A stretch of DNA of 64,000 bases, from positions 53,501 to 117,500 of the forward strand of contig NW_026731991.1 of NCBI RefSeq assembly GCF_028476545.1, in the 5' to 3' direction. Numbering within the stretch: the first letter of the stretch is position 1; each line of letters starts with the position of its first letter. The position numbers were made by a program, and so were the translations under genes. A model generated the notes under the pieces. It worked only from the letters and a program-made list of their open reading frames with translations. It had not been told where the DNA came from and did not search any database. The DNA comes from Physella acuta (taxonomy: Eukaryota > Mollusca > Gastropoda > Physidae). Positions 29,021 through 41,404 of the stretch are shown here, one piece after another.

Positions 29021-31951
29021 ATGGATGCTCGTTTATTCTTGTTGATACTGCAATGTTTGATTGCTCGGATATTTTCAGGTAAAAACTTGTTCTTACACGT
29101 GGCATAGATTATGTTATATATTTGTATAGATAATGGACTATAAACTATGTGTTTAGTAGCTAGAGGTAGTCTTTTTAAACAAGATTATGTAAGCATCAAG
29201 AAATCGTGCTCAACACAATGCCTAGTTGTTTTATTTTTCCCTGGCTAAGTACTCATTAGGGCTGGGTAGATTCATAAACATATTTTGGACTCGAGATCGT
29301 GATCACGAAACTTAGCTAGAAATCGAATGCTCTACCTCTGTGTAACCGTACCATCAACATCAACTCTAGACTAAGTTATAGCTCTTATTGTAATTATAAC
29401 CTTAGCCTTATATCAGAGGCGTAGCGATTGGGGGGGGGGGGCATATGTCCCCGGGCGCCGACCTTAGGGGGCGCCAAAATGGTTTGGAAAAAGTAATCGA
29501 AAGTTTGAGGGGGTGGGGGTGGAAATCAAAAGTATGAGGGGGGGGGGGTTGCAAATCGGAAGTTTGAAGGGGGGGGGTGGTGCAAATCAAAAGTTTGAGG
29601 GGGTGCACATCGAAAGTTTGTCCCCGGGCGCCGGGAAGGGTCGCTACACCTCTGCCTTATATCTGCTATTAAACTATTGCGATAATCACAAGACCCCCAT
29701 TTACTGGAAGAGGGCAATGCTCGAGAAAGATTGTCAAAGGTATCTTTTTAAAATAATAAGTGCAGAATAAAAAAAAATTGGGGACGACTCGGTCGGGTTG
29801 GTAAAGTTCATGGTTGCTAAATCGAAGAGTTCCGAGTTCGAACCCCGGAGCAAATGAGGCTCAGTAGCTAAGGACAGAACATGTCTAGTATAGAAAACTC
29901 CAAAATCAAACAACTGCTGTATTGTAGTTTGTTCGTGGATGGGCAACGGCTGTGGAAACTAATTCAATGTCAACGGCCCATACCAAGTTGATACATTATA
30001 CTTAATTGTGCCTTAGTAAGAACGAATAAGAAAACTAACAACAATGTAGTATTTATTAATTTAATTGGTATTCGCTACAGTATTTAAAAATTACGTAAGA
30101 AAACAACAATTGACATATAATAGACAGGTGTCGATATCGCCGTTATTGTTCTACAGACGTAATAAGCAGGCTGTATGCCTTATAAAAAAAAACCGGTAAA
30201 ATATTGTGGGTCACGCAGACGAATTAAATTTTGATAGTAGAATTTATGTATTTGGTTATTTGCAAAGCAGCTTGCAGTAATTTACTAAATACATCCATCA
30301 ATATACTTAATAAATCTAATTTACACATACTAGATTAATGATAATTAATTTAGAAAAAACTAGTAATGTTTTCTATCAATAATATATATAATACACAGAA
30401 AATACATCAGCAGGCCTACACACAGTACCATATCAATAAATACACAAATACATCCAATGCATTTAATTGTACTTCCATACAAACACACAGCTAAACATGT
30501 TATACTTAATAACACTTCAATTAAAACTAACAATCATCTTTTAAGTTACAGCTTGCTGCAAAAATGAACACTTTTGCCAGACTTTATTGATCAACAATTT
30601 AGAAGACACATCTTCTACATTATGCAAGTAAGTATCATAACAATTATTTGTGATTAACTAGCTATTAGTAGCTAAATTCTGATTTCATTCGCCATGATAG
30701 CCCGGGCTCTTTTTTCTAACACTTAACACTTTTTTCAGAGGTATGAATTTTTAATATTTATATCATAACTAACTCATTGTTTAATACTTTCCTTAATTTT
30801 ATGCACTTGTGTATTTGAACAATTATTTATTGCATACTTTTCAAGAATAAAAACTTCTTTTTCAACAATAAATAATTATTTTCTATTAAATTAGAAACTA
30901 AAGCATTAATAAAACCATCCGGAAAATATAAAAAGAAATTCATTTATTTAATACGTTTTTTTGTTTAATGTTACTTAATTACAATGTTATTATATTTATT
31001 TTGTTTTTGGAAAATGCCAGTTTTATTTTTTAAAAACAATAGTTATACTTCTTGTTTAGAAATGTCAACGAGTTTTTACGTTGTAAGATGGGCGTGGGGC
31101 TTGCCACTGACGGCGAGGTTAAAGAGATGATAGAGAGGTTAATGGCAGACGTTACGTTTGGAGGCCTTGGATGCGGTGAGTGTGGTAGATGGTGTATTAC
31201 ATACGTGAGATGAGGTTGGAACATGGTGTATTACATTAGAGTGATGATGCTGGTAGATGTGGTAGATGTGGTAGATGTGGTAGATGTGGTAGATGTGGTA
31301 GATGTGGTAGATGGTGTATGACATAAGTGAGATGATGTTGGTGGATGTATGTGACAGATAGTGTATTACATAAGTGAGAAGAGGGTTGGCAGATGTGGTA
31401 GATGGTGTATTACATAAGTGAGGTGAGGTTGCAAGATAGTGTATTACATTACAATGATGATGCTGGTAGTTGTGGTAGATGTGGTAGATGGTGTATTACA
31501 TTAGAGTGATGAGGTTGGCAGATGTGGTAGATGGTGTATTACATTAGAGTGATGAGGTTGGCAGATGTTGTAAATGGTGAATTACTTCAGAGTGATAAGG
31601 TTGGTAGATGTGGTAGATGGTGTATTACATAAGTGAGATGAAGTTGGAAGATAGTGTATTGCATTAGAGTGATGATGCTGTTAGATGTGGTAGATGGTGT
31701 ATTACATTAGAGTGATGAAGTTGGTAGATGTGGTAGATGGTGTATTACATAAGTGAGATCATGTTGGTAGATGTATGTGGTAGATGGTGTATTACATAAG
31801 TGAGATGAGGTTAGCAGATGAGCAGGAAGCTAGTTATGGTGTGCTGTGTGGCTGTAGATAGCTTAAAGGATTCAAAATAGCAGCATCTGCTATACTCTCA
31901 GTTCTGAATAGGATCATGGGTGTTCTAGTATACTACCTAACTAACCTTTAG

Positions 31952-32036
<85 letters not shown>

Positions 32037-33496
32037 GTATAGTTACGTCATTTATTAGATAACCTATAATCTATAATTACTTGTCGTCATAAGGACTTTA
32101 TTCTTTCCAGACATCGACACTGAGCTGTTATCAACTTTAAGTAAGTTCCTACACGTTCAACTCTCCGTCCTATTTAGTTTCCACTAACAGGTTTTTCAAC
32201 TTGAATGCTAGGGCTGGTGCGACTAGGTTGGGAACCTACTAACCTAGTTAACAGTCAGGTGGTTTTATAGCATGGGAGTTTATTTTTAACTAGAATGTGG
32301 TTCATTAGTTTTAAATATATCTCCACTGTTGCTCGTTATGTTTCTTGTTATTTGTATTCTGTTCTCTTGTATTTAGTCACCACTCTGTCTTTAATTCTTC
32401 CATTTAGACCGTGTACTATATTTAAGCCCTTATCCATTAGCCCATATTATTCCTTTTTTTTCCTTTTGTATTTCATCTACTCCAGTGGCGTAGCGAGGTC
32501 GGGTGTCACCAGGTGCGACACTTAATGGTGTCACCCCCCCCCTACAGGCGTAGCGACCCTTCCCGGGGACAAACTTTCAATTTTCGATTTGCAACCCCAC
32601 TCAAACTTTCGATTTGTACCCCCCCCCCTCTCAAACTTTCGATTTGCATCAACCCCCCCCCCCCCCACACACACACACAAACTTTCGATTTGCACCTCTT
32701 AAAAGGCTATTTAACACTTAATTAAGTGGAATTATCATTTTTCTCTATATATTTTGCTATTTTTTTGCCTTGGTGTCACCCCCCTAAATGGTGTCACCCG
32801 GTGCGGTCCGCACCCCCTCCCTACGCCTCTGATCTACTCTTTCCACTTTATCTCGTAATCTAATCTAATGTTTAAGGAATCGTCCATTAAAAAAGCACAC
32901 AATTTAAGTCAAATTACCCCCCCCCCCCACCCCGCCCAGCTTATAGCTACAAAGTCGTCTGATCTACTTGGGATTGCTAAAATGTCACAGATCACTAAAA
33001 ATAGCCACAATAACTCTGTAAAGTAAGGCTTGCATTACTTTTTCAATACTTTGGTTTTATTAAAACATAAAAGCATGTCTTTATTTTACCCCCTCCACCC
33101 CCAACAATCACACACACACGCACACTTACACACACACACGCACACACACTCACACACATGCACACACGCAAACGCGCGCACACACACGCGGTTTAATCCT
33201 AAAATAATTCTGAAACTCCCTTCTCTAAACCATATCGTGTGTAGAAATCATTTTTGGAAGACCCTCTTATTTTACATTTAGCTGTTCTGTAAGATCACAA
33301 TTTTGAGGTGTTTCTTTAAAACAAGGAATTAATAAGACTGAATTAAAAAAAAAACAACAAAAAAAAAGCTACCACCACTATCACTAGAAGAAACCTCTTT
33401 CAGTAACCAACGCGAAATATTGTACATAAATACCAGTGGCGTAGCCAGGAATTGGTGATGGAAGGGGTTCAATTTTGTTTCCATATGTATACAATC

Positions 33497-33554
<58 letters not shown>

Positions 33555-34013
33555 TACATAGGCTATATTTATAAGAGTGGGGTACATGGAAGGGGTTATA
33601 ACCCCCCTAACCCCCCACCCTTGCCTACGCCACTGATAAATACCGTGTTTAATTTTTGAAAAGAAAATAGCGATGTCAGTTTTGTTATCACAACCAAGAT
33701 GAAACAACGTTATACAAGTTACAAGACATATTTTTTTTATTGTTTTTATCTTTTGTAGTTAAAAGTCAAATACATTTTTAACCAATAACAGACAGGTACA
33801 GGTGAAACCAGCAACAAAACCTGGTGTCATTAAAACATTCTTTTCTCTTTCAGGGCTGGAAAATAAACCTGCGAATTTAATGAATGTAAACGTCTTTAAA
33901 GGTTTGTACACACAACTTACCTTATATATCACTCTATCTATTATATATTTATATATATACATACGTATAAGTATATATACATATTTATGTATATATGCAT
34001 ATGCATATGCATA

Positions 34014-34101
<88 letters not shown>

Positions 34102-37100
34102 TATATTTACAGTCGATACAGAGGCAGGCAGTGTTTGTCTCGACACTTATCTGGAAAATATAGATTCACACGTCAACTTTCGGTCGCTAGTTTGCCAGTG
34201 AGTATGGTCAAGTGTTTGTCAATATGGTCACATGTGTTTGCCATTAAGTGTGGGCTTGTGTTTGTCAAACTACAGTTGGAGGTTGGTTGTTATTTATAAT
34301 ACCAGCACCATCATTACAATACTTTTACTCGACGCTAATGTTAAGGTACTTTGTGACGATATTACTACTACAGTGCTGACATAAAATTTATGTTACAGTA
34401 CTTTTGCTCTAAACGAATGTTACTGTACAGTAACACGACACTACTGCTACAGTACTTTAACATGTCGATCGCTTTTACAGTACTAGTACATACTACGTTT
34501 GCTACTGTACTTTTACAATGTTACTGTACTTTTATAATTGTACCTCTACATCCCAGTATTGTGACAGTAATTTTATAATTGTACCGCTACATCCCTCTAC
34601 TATTACAGTACTTTTATAATTGTACCTCTACATCCCAGTATTGTGACGCTGTTCTATCCACGCATTAGCCCATGTGACCACTAAAGCACCAATGTCATGG
34701 CGTAGATGTATTTTCAATATTTGAAACACAAATGTTAGCCTAGTTTTGTTTTTTCAAACGTCACGTTTTCTAACAGGGACATTAACGTCTTCCTCAAATG
34801 TGTGAGTGACCAGAGGTCAGCTGAAGACCTGGACAAGGCCATCACTCTCTTTAATTACGTGCTGGAGGAATACGGTCTCTTTTGTAGTAAGATTTCTTTT
34901 CTTTTGTTGTCTTTCTTTTCTTTCCTTAATTGTTGTATCTAACTCGCAATTTTATATCATTGTTTTGTCTATGTTGTCTTTATATTTTCATTATTATGTC
35001 TATGTTGTCTTTTGTCTTTCAAAATTGTGTCTTTCTTTTCTCTGTTTTCTTATTCTTGTGTTTGTTGTCTTTGTAGTTTGATTGTTTTGTCTGTTTTTTT
35101 TCCATTTATTGTTGTGTCTATGTTGTCTTTTCTCTGTCATTGTTGTGTCTATGTTGTCTTTTCTCTGTCACTGTTGTGTCTATGTTGTCTTTTGTCTATG
35201 TAGTTTCATTGTTGTGTTTAAATCACTTCTTTTAACGTTTCTCGTGTTACCGTTAATCCTTTATGTGTGTAATAGGAAACCATAGCAGAATTATGGAGTT
35301 CATAGAATACTTACTTTTCATACGTTGAAAATCAATATATCATATAATATCTTCAGGTTTGATTTAGAACACAAAATAAAATAATAATATAGTGAGATTT
35401 TTTAAAACGTTACCTCAAAATTTATTTAGCTTTTAATGACTGTGTTGCGCGCACAATTTATTCGTTTAATTTAATTTAATTTGAAATAAATTTCTTTCGC
35501 TTCAGATCTCACCAGAGAGACAGTAATTATGGGTACGTTTTTTTCAGTGAAACATTCAGTTTCTTCTTTTGTTAATAAAATATGGATTCACTTTTAGACG
35601 TCTAGCATGTGTAGCGTTATTTGAGTATAACTTAATTATGGTATAATGTGTTGACTAGACTAGGGTCAACAACCTAGCTATCTTTTGTACATAAACAAAA
35701 TTTTATATACAAGTTTTGACAAATTTATAATTATAAAAAATACAATTATAAAAATGTATATGATTATGATATATTAAATTTAAACTTATCATATTCATGG
35801 TTTTTTAACATTAAATTCATGGTTAAAAAATCTTTTGCTGATAATATTTCAATTAACTATTATATTGCAGAAGATAAACAGTTTGCTAAAAATATTTTAA
35901 AAAATTATACATATGTGTCATAATAATGAAATTTATATAAGAGTTGTAATGCAGTTTTAATATGTTCACATCTAATGTATTTAAAATTGTTTTGCACAAT
36001 TTTTCTCTCCTAACGTTTAATTAAAACAGTATGATTAACTATACTAGTCCATTTGATTAAAGGGGTCAGCACTCTACTGCTACCTAAGTAAAAGGCGAAA
36101 TTTGTTTTCCATGGGGGGGGGGGGGGGGGGGGTCGGCGTTGTCGAGTCGGTAAAGCTCATGGTTGCTAAACCGAAAAGTCTCGAGTTCGAACCCTCGGGC
36201 AGATGAGGCTCGTTAGCTGGGGACAGCCACTCCTCTAGGAGAGACAGCTCCAAAATCAAACAACTGCTGCCTTGTAGTTTGTTCTTGGTTGGACAAAGGC
36301 TATGGAAGCAAATCCAAAAAGAAAAAGCAGGCTGAAATCGGAGTCAATGGCCTCAATGGCGCATAACCAGTTGACACGTAATCCTTAATTGTGATGGAAG
36401 CATGGTCGAGTCGGCAAAAGCTCATGGTTCATAAATTCGAAATAAATTCGAGTTTAAACCCTCGGGCAGATAAGACTCGATCCCTTCCAACACTAAAAAT
36501 TAAGAACGAAGAAGAAGAAGAAGAAGAAAGTTTTCCATGGTTTGATTTAAAACAAATGACTTTGCTTTCTGTTAACTGCAGATTGTGATGTGGGCGCTGG
36601 AAAGTGTTTGACGTCATATTTTCACAAGCAATCCGATGGCGCTTTTAAGGACATTCACGGTTCGAAATGCCCGTAAGTTGTTTAATTAGCTGACTTAAAG
36701 ATACTTTGGAGATTCGTCTTAACAATATAACAATATATATAAATATAAACAATTCCTTAACCCTTGTTGGGATCATTGGGGCTCCACAGAGTGATGTTGG
36801 GGCTAAGTGTCGCACGGCGGCGCCCAACCCTCTCCATACCTGACCATACTTGGATTCCTGCATCTAGGAGGCTCGCCTTGGTCACGAACTCGTGGCCGTT
36901 GAACTGGAAGGCCAAACTGCCAATGATGTCGTGTTAGAATCAGATGTTTGAATTAAGAGTTTTCTCCCCAGATGGCTTGCTGTACCCAATTATAGAGCCT
37001 GATCTTCCCGGGGGTTTCAACTCGTGTTACCCAAACAAAAGACTAAATTTTTTAAATCATGATATATTAGTTAATAATAAAATAACACAATAATTAGAAA

Positions 37101-38976
37101 AAAGGTCAAATAACAATCGTTTGAATACATTTATTTTGACATAAAGGTACATCAACGATTACTTGGTATGCATGGTGCGAACATCGTGTAGTATACACAC
37201 ACTGCAAGAGGGGGTAAGTGGTACTTGTGTATACATCGTGTATGGTATATACACTAAATGTGGGAGTAATGGTACTGTGCATACATCGTGTATGTTATAT
37301 ACACTATACGTGGGGGTAAGTGGTACTTATGTATACATCGTGTATGTTATATACACTAAATGTGGGGGTAAGTGGTACTTGTGTATACATCGTGTATGTT
37401 ATATACACTATACGTGGGGGTAATTGATACTTATGTATACATCATGTATGTTATATACACTAAATGTGGGAGTAATGGTACTTGTGCATACATCGTGTTT
37501 GGTATATACACTATACATGGGGGTAAGTGGTACTTGTGTATACATGGTATATGTTATATACACTAAATGTGGGGGTAAGTGGTACATATGTATACATGGT
37601 GTATGTTATATACACTAAATGTGGGGGTAAGTGGTACATATGTATACATCGTATATGTTATATACACTAAATGTGGGGGTAAGTGGTACATATGTATACA
37701 TGGTATATGTTATATACACTAAATGTGGGGGTAAGTGGTACATATGTATACATGGTGTATGTTATATACACTAAATGTGGGGGTAAGTGGTACTTATGCA
37801 TAAATTAAGTATGTTACATACACTAAATGTGGCTGGAACTGGGTAATTGTGCGCCAAATGCATCAATTAGCATCATATATAAAATGCAAAATAATTATTA
37901 TATTCATGGAGGGTTCACAATTTAAAAATATATTAAACATTTTAAAGAGAGATACATATTTTGTAGAAAATGTTAATAAATTTACAGTGTTAGTAGTGTA
38001 GTGTTTTTATTCAACTTACTCATACATACAAAAAAGTATGTGCTTTACTTAAACTATTTTAAAATATAAATACAAAGAATTTTAAAGGTGTTAGTCTAAA
38101 AAGAAGAGCTCAAGTATATTTGTTTCGTTTGTTTCAGCTCAAAGTTTTGTCATCTATTGAAGAACAAAAATCTGGATATAAGTGTGGTTAGTTTTGTTTG
38201 TCCTACGAACTTAGCCAACACGTAAGCCCAGCAGCCCTTGCCTCATCTTCTACTGTCCTCCTCCAGGATATCCTTTCCCCCTTCCCCTGGGGATTCCAGT
38301 CTAACGCTTTCCTCACGATGTTATCCACTCCCCTTCTCAAGTTATGTCCTATCCATCCCCATTTATGAGCTTTAATGTCCCTATCTATTGGCTGCTGTCA
38401 ACAAATTCTCCACTTCATATATAAATACATAGCTATGGTATTAAAACAACACAAAAAGTAGCTATGAATATTTACTAACTTGCAAACTCAATGAAATTTT
38501 ACTTTTTCTTCTACAAAAGATATAGGCCTAGATACAAGTGCAAGTGTTACTTTAAGAAACAAGATGGCAAGTAAGTCTTTTGATTGTTGCAATTTTTAAA
38601 AATAGGGTAAGAAAAAAAACAGCAGAATATTAATTACTATGCTTTTTTATAACATACAGCATTAGTTACAAATATAGTTCGCACTTCTGACTACTTATTT
38701 GATTTTGTCAACAAAATTTGAAATTGGCTTTAATAAATAAAACACAAATTTAAACTTGTAGCAATAAAAAAGTTGATAATTTCATAAAAATAAATGTAGA
38801 TCTAGTAGTAGTCGTAGATTAACTCGAAAATTCTCAATAAAAGAAGCTCTATTTCGATTGCTATAAATAAATATTTATTTCCTATCTTATCAATAACTCC
38901 TGATTATTTTTGTAATATTATTCCCAGCTCGCCTTGCTACTGTGATGATGGGGCCGTACCAAGTGGCGTTGTCTGA
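29021..38976 (+). CDS. Secreted cysteine-rich three-module protein, 12 exons
   Basis: Exons joined by consistent phase are 29021-29078, 30552-30627, 31060-31175, 32111-32140, 33854-33901, 34113-34197, 34777-34886, 35506-35532, 36582-36672, 38138-38221, 38526-38570 (or from 38520) and 38928-38976, ending in TGA. They give about 272 residues. Exon 1 is a signal peptide ([19 protein letters not shown]). The mature part opens [10 protein letters not shown]. Modules 1 and 2 align: [11 protein letters not shown] and [12 protein letters not shown], each preceded by a Cys 14-18 residues earlier and followed about 30 residues later by another Cys. A third, more diverged module (KCLTSYF, SKCPSKFC) leads into a Cys-rich tail ([16 protein letters not shown]). 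Modules are joined by tiny linker exons (30, 48 and 27 nt). I do not recognise the family; the spacing recalls small helical Cys-rich secreted domains. Introns are packed with repeats. Confidence 0.78.
29414..29654 (+). mobile_element. hAT-type MITE, 8-bp target duplication
   Basis: The ends are CAGAGGCGTAGCGA and TCGCTACACCTCTG, flanked on both sides by CCTTATAT (29406-29413 and 29655-29662). The interior is G-rich with repeated TCAAAAGTTTGAGGGGG-like units. An 8-bp duplication with CAG-starting termini is the hAT hallmark. It lies in intron 1 of the secreted-protein gene. Confidence 0.85.
29780..30015 (+). mobile_element. tRNA-derived SINE, copy 2
   Basis: GTTGGTAAAGTTCATGGTTG and box-B-like GAGTTCGAACCCC lead into the family body (CTCCAAAATCAAACAACTGC). 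It ends at ACTTAATTGTG. It lies in intron 1 of the secreted-protein gene. Confidence 0.85.
31185..31830. repeat. Compound minisatellite with GGTAGATGT core
   Basis: Irregular tandem units of about 50-60 bp built from GGTAGATGTGGTAGATGG, TGTATTACATTAGAGTGATG and TAAGTGAGATGAGGTTGG. It fills most of intron 3 and begins right behind the exon 3 donor. Confidence 0.9.
31957..32034. repeat. (TA)n microsatellite
   Basis: Pure TA repeat in intron 3, about 75 bases before the acceptor of the 30-nt exon at 32111. Confidence 0.97.
32483..32831. mobile_element. hAT-type MITE, 8-bp target duplication
   Basis: The termini are CAGTGGCGTAGCGAGG and CCCTACGCCTCTG, with ATCTACTC repeated at 32475-32482 and 32832-32839. 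An internal GGCGTAGCGACCCTTCCCGG segment resembles the 29414 element, so one MITE may be nested in or recombined with another. Confidence 0.85.
33107..33192. repeat. (CA)n simple repeat
   Basis: Imperfect CACACACG-type run in intron 4 of the secreted-protein gene. Confidence 0.9.
33434..33635. mobile_element. hAT-type MITE carrying an internal (TA)n
   Basis: The termini are CAGTGGCGTAGCCAGG and TTGCCTACGCCACTG, flanked by ATAAATAC at 33426-33433 and 33636-33643. A pure TA repeat (33502-33551) lies inside. Confidence 0.88.
34016..34098. repeat. (TA)n microsatellite next to a splice acceptor
   Basis: Pure TA repeat ends 14 bases before the exon at 34113 (acceptor ATATATTTACAG), so array length may affect splicing. 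Confidence 0.95.
34320..35225. repeat. T-rich short tandem repeats in introns 6 and 7
   Basis: 34380-34640 holds loose repeats of TACAGTACTTTTATAATTGT and CCTCTACATCCCAGTATTG. 34890-35220 holds repeats of TTGTGTCTATGTTGTCTTTT. The exon at 34777-34886 lies between them. Confidence 0.8.
36131..36530 (+). mobile_element. Dimeric tRNA-derived SINE
   Basis: The first head (GTCGAGTCGGTAAAGC, GAGTTCGAACCCTCGGGC) and body are followed at 36393 by a second tRNA-like head (GGTCGAGTCGGCAAAAGC, GAGTTTAAACCCTCGGGC). It ends in AATTAAGAACGAAGAAGAAG. The same dimeric order occurs inverted at 61303-61710. Confidence 0.85.
37160..37840. repeat. Minisatellite of ~57-bp unit in intron 9
   Basis: About a dozen copies of a unit containing GTGGGGGTAAGTGGTACTT, TGTATACATCGTGTATG and TTATATACACTAAAT. 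The frames that open across it have the unit's period and are not genes. Confidence 0.95.
38222..38395 (-). mobile_element. LINE ORF2 3' fragment
   Basis: The minus strand reads in one frame [12 protein letters not shown], then [10 protein letters not shown] and [10 protein letters not shown], the C-terminal WIGH...LxWNPQGK...WRRTVE block of non-LTR retrotransposon ORF2. The fragment starts exactly at the exon 10 donor of the secreted-protein gene. A second fragment of the same family is at 41405. Confidence 0.75.
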
Positions 38977-39324
38977 GACGATACGTGTTTTCAAACACAG
39001 CGCTCACAAAAATACAACCAAGTAGCAGGAACAACATCAGAAACGGAATTTTTTAATTTAAAAAATATTCATGCCTACTTTGTTTTTACGATTTATAAAT
39101 TAAAAAAATCCCACTGGATGCTTTTTAATATTATTGTTTTTTTTTTTTAAAATAAAAATAATGCATTTGTAGCAATATATTTTGAGTTAGAATTTTTAAA
39201 CGATTAAATTATAAAGCGATAGGGATCTTTCTTAAACTTTATTGCATTTTCTTCTAAATCAGTAAAGGAGGTGGCATTTGCAGTTCGTGACAATATAGAA
39301 GTTCATGACAAAAACTATATTTTT
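38977..39324 (+). promoter_or_regulatory. 3' untranslated region with AATAAA
   Basis: Downstream of the TGA (38974-38976) the first poly(A) signal is AATAAA at 39151-39156, giving a 3' UTR of roughly 200 bases. Confidence 0.5.
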
Positions 39325-39935
39325 AAAAAATAGAATAGAATTGCGAAGAAGAAAGAATTGCGCACCAAATGAACAAAACAGTTTGTGAATAATTGAGCGG
39401 AAAATAAATGCTTTATAAATGACAATTTTATTACTTTTTAAAAATTGAATTTAATATACTTTTTTTTTGAGAAATCAGAAACAGCGAAAAGTACTATTCA
39501 AAATTTGAACAAAACAAAAGAATAAGATCTCATACGTATGTATGAAATTTAGTCCACCTAACTGAAACGGCACTCAAGTTATCAGTATTTTACAAACCAA
39601 AAATCGAGCTTTCGGATACTGGAGGTCCTTCAAAAATAGAAAGTAATTTAAATATAATATCTTTTACTTATATATAAACATTTCAAGTATCAGACTGAAA
39701 TTGTTATAAAATTATCGGAAATAGAGTAGAGTAATAAACTGGAAATTTGAAAAGGTATTCAAGTAATCGTGTTAACAGACACACAGAAGCATACAGAAAA
39801 AATTTCGCAAAGCTTAGTTTTTCCGACTCAGGGAGGTGTTAAACGTCGATATTTGTAAAAATCTTGACCCCTTTCTATTTTGTTTAGCTTGATTTCAATA
39901 CTTCCTCTATACATCGTATCCAAGAAAGTAAAAAG
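39325..39935 (+). repeat. Unclassified interspersed repeat family R1, copy
   Basis: It shares an ordered set of blocks with 50020-50700, 58755-59235, 60815-61090 and 63642-64000: AGAATTGCGCACCAAATGAA, GAGAAATCGGAAATAG, a CA-rich stretch after CGTGTTTACAGAC, TTTTTCCGACTCAGG and AAGAAAGTAAAAA. No coding sequence or termini are clear. Confidence 0.7.
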
Positions 39936-40954
39936 TATGGAAATTTAAATCTTAACGCAATAGATTTTGTTATTTAATAACTATGTTAGTGCGGTGCTTA
40001 CAAATTAGGGAACAACTATTAACGAGTGTGGCTAGCCTTAAATAATAGATTTTTAATTAAAATTTTGTTCTTATCATTCGCCTATTGTTTATTTTATTTC
40101 CACGCTAACGAGTCATTTGTCTCAATTTAATTTAAATTTTCAGTGAATTAAGTAACAAAATAATATTTCTTTTTTTTTTTTAATTAATAGCTTGATCTCT
40201 ATAAAAATGAAGCACGCGAATTGCTTATTCTCTTTCATAACTAGATTAAAAACACTTTTATTTACTTGTTAAACATCTGGTAAATCTGATTCGTCGAAAT
40301 TTTAATAGCTAAAAGCAATTAGATCTGGAGTAAAGATGTGAGCATCATTCCTTGATCAGGTGTGGGATGTTAAATCGTATGACGTTGACTGACGCCTCCT
40401 GTTACAAATTATATGTGGAATTGAGGGCAGTTTGGCTTTTACATCTCAACTAAGCGGAGTGGTGGAGTGAGTGATGATTTGTTGGGGTGTTGCTTAAGTA
40501 TCTGCTGCTGCACTGCTTTGGAGCTTCGAGTTGAGATAAATCTGGTCCATGTGACTGGTCATTACTACATCAAAGCTCTTCAACGGGAATAATTTATTTC
40601 AGCTTTCCATTATGTCCTCTTTTGCTTCATTTCCACTCTCATGTGATGCAATACAATTTGGCAATCTTTTTGGTTTTACACAATCAACAATAGTCTTAAA
40701 GTCATATTTAAATATTAGACCTTTTGTATTGCTAGGTGATTTGCTGCTTTGATAAAGGTCTAGGTTTTACAGCTTTGGGCGATTACATTTGGATGCCGTT
40801 AATCTATTGTATTATTGGTGTTTACTTTTTTATCAAATACAAATACGGTCACTCCTTGACTATCAAGAACCATTTAGAAAACCTTATAAATTACAAGAAT
40901 TAAATATGCAACCATATATGAAATATATATCTTCCTAAATGTTAGTATATAGCA

Positions 40955-41021
<67 letters not shown>

Positions 41022-41404
41022 CCAGTAATTTTCGTTAGAAGTATTGTTGAGAGGATAACTCCGGGAACTATTAACTAAATAACCCGGTAATGTATCGCAA
41101 ATATATAAAAGAATCTGACCATTTTATTTATACATCTTCCGATCTTTGCATTGTCCCTCAATAAAGATCACTTGATCTTTAGCAAAATCGACCTAAACAG
41201 CGCAAAGATGAATACTATAGCAAATCGTTGTGCAACTAAAACTATCACTTATTCTTTTAAGACAGTCAAACTGAATTAAAGTTTATTAGATAGAAATACC
41301 AATAAAATCCAGAGTATCTTGCAAATGGAAATGAAATAAAATATACAAGAAAGTTCTGGAGATACACGGTGGTGTTGTTAAATTCAGATGTAGGAATATA
41401 TTGT
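39936..41404. other. Gene-free stretch
   Basis: AT-rich with a (TA)n microsatellite at 40960-41014. No gene is seen. Confidence 0.4.

Noticed and set aside
37163-37618. Tyr/Cys/Val repeat frames
   Set aside because: They follow the 57-bp minisatellite period.
37160-37840. Possible CRISPR-like array of spaced repeats
   Set aside because: The units differ gradually along their whole length with no unique spacers, and the genome is eukaryotic.
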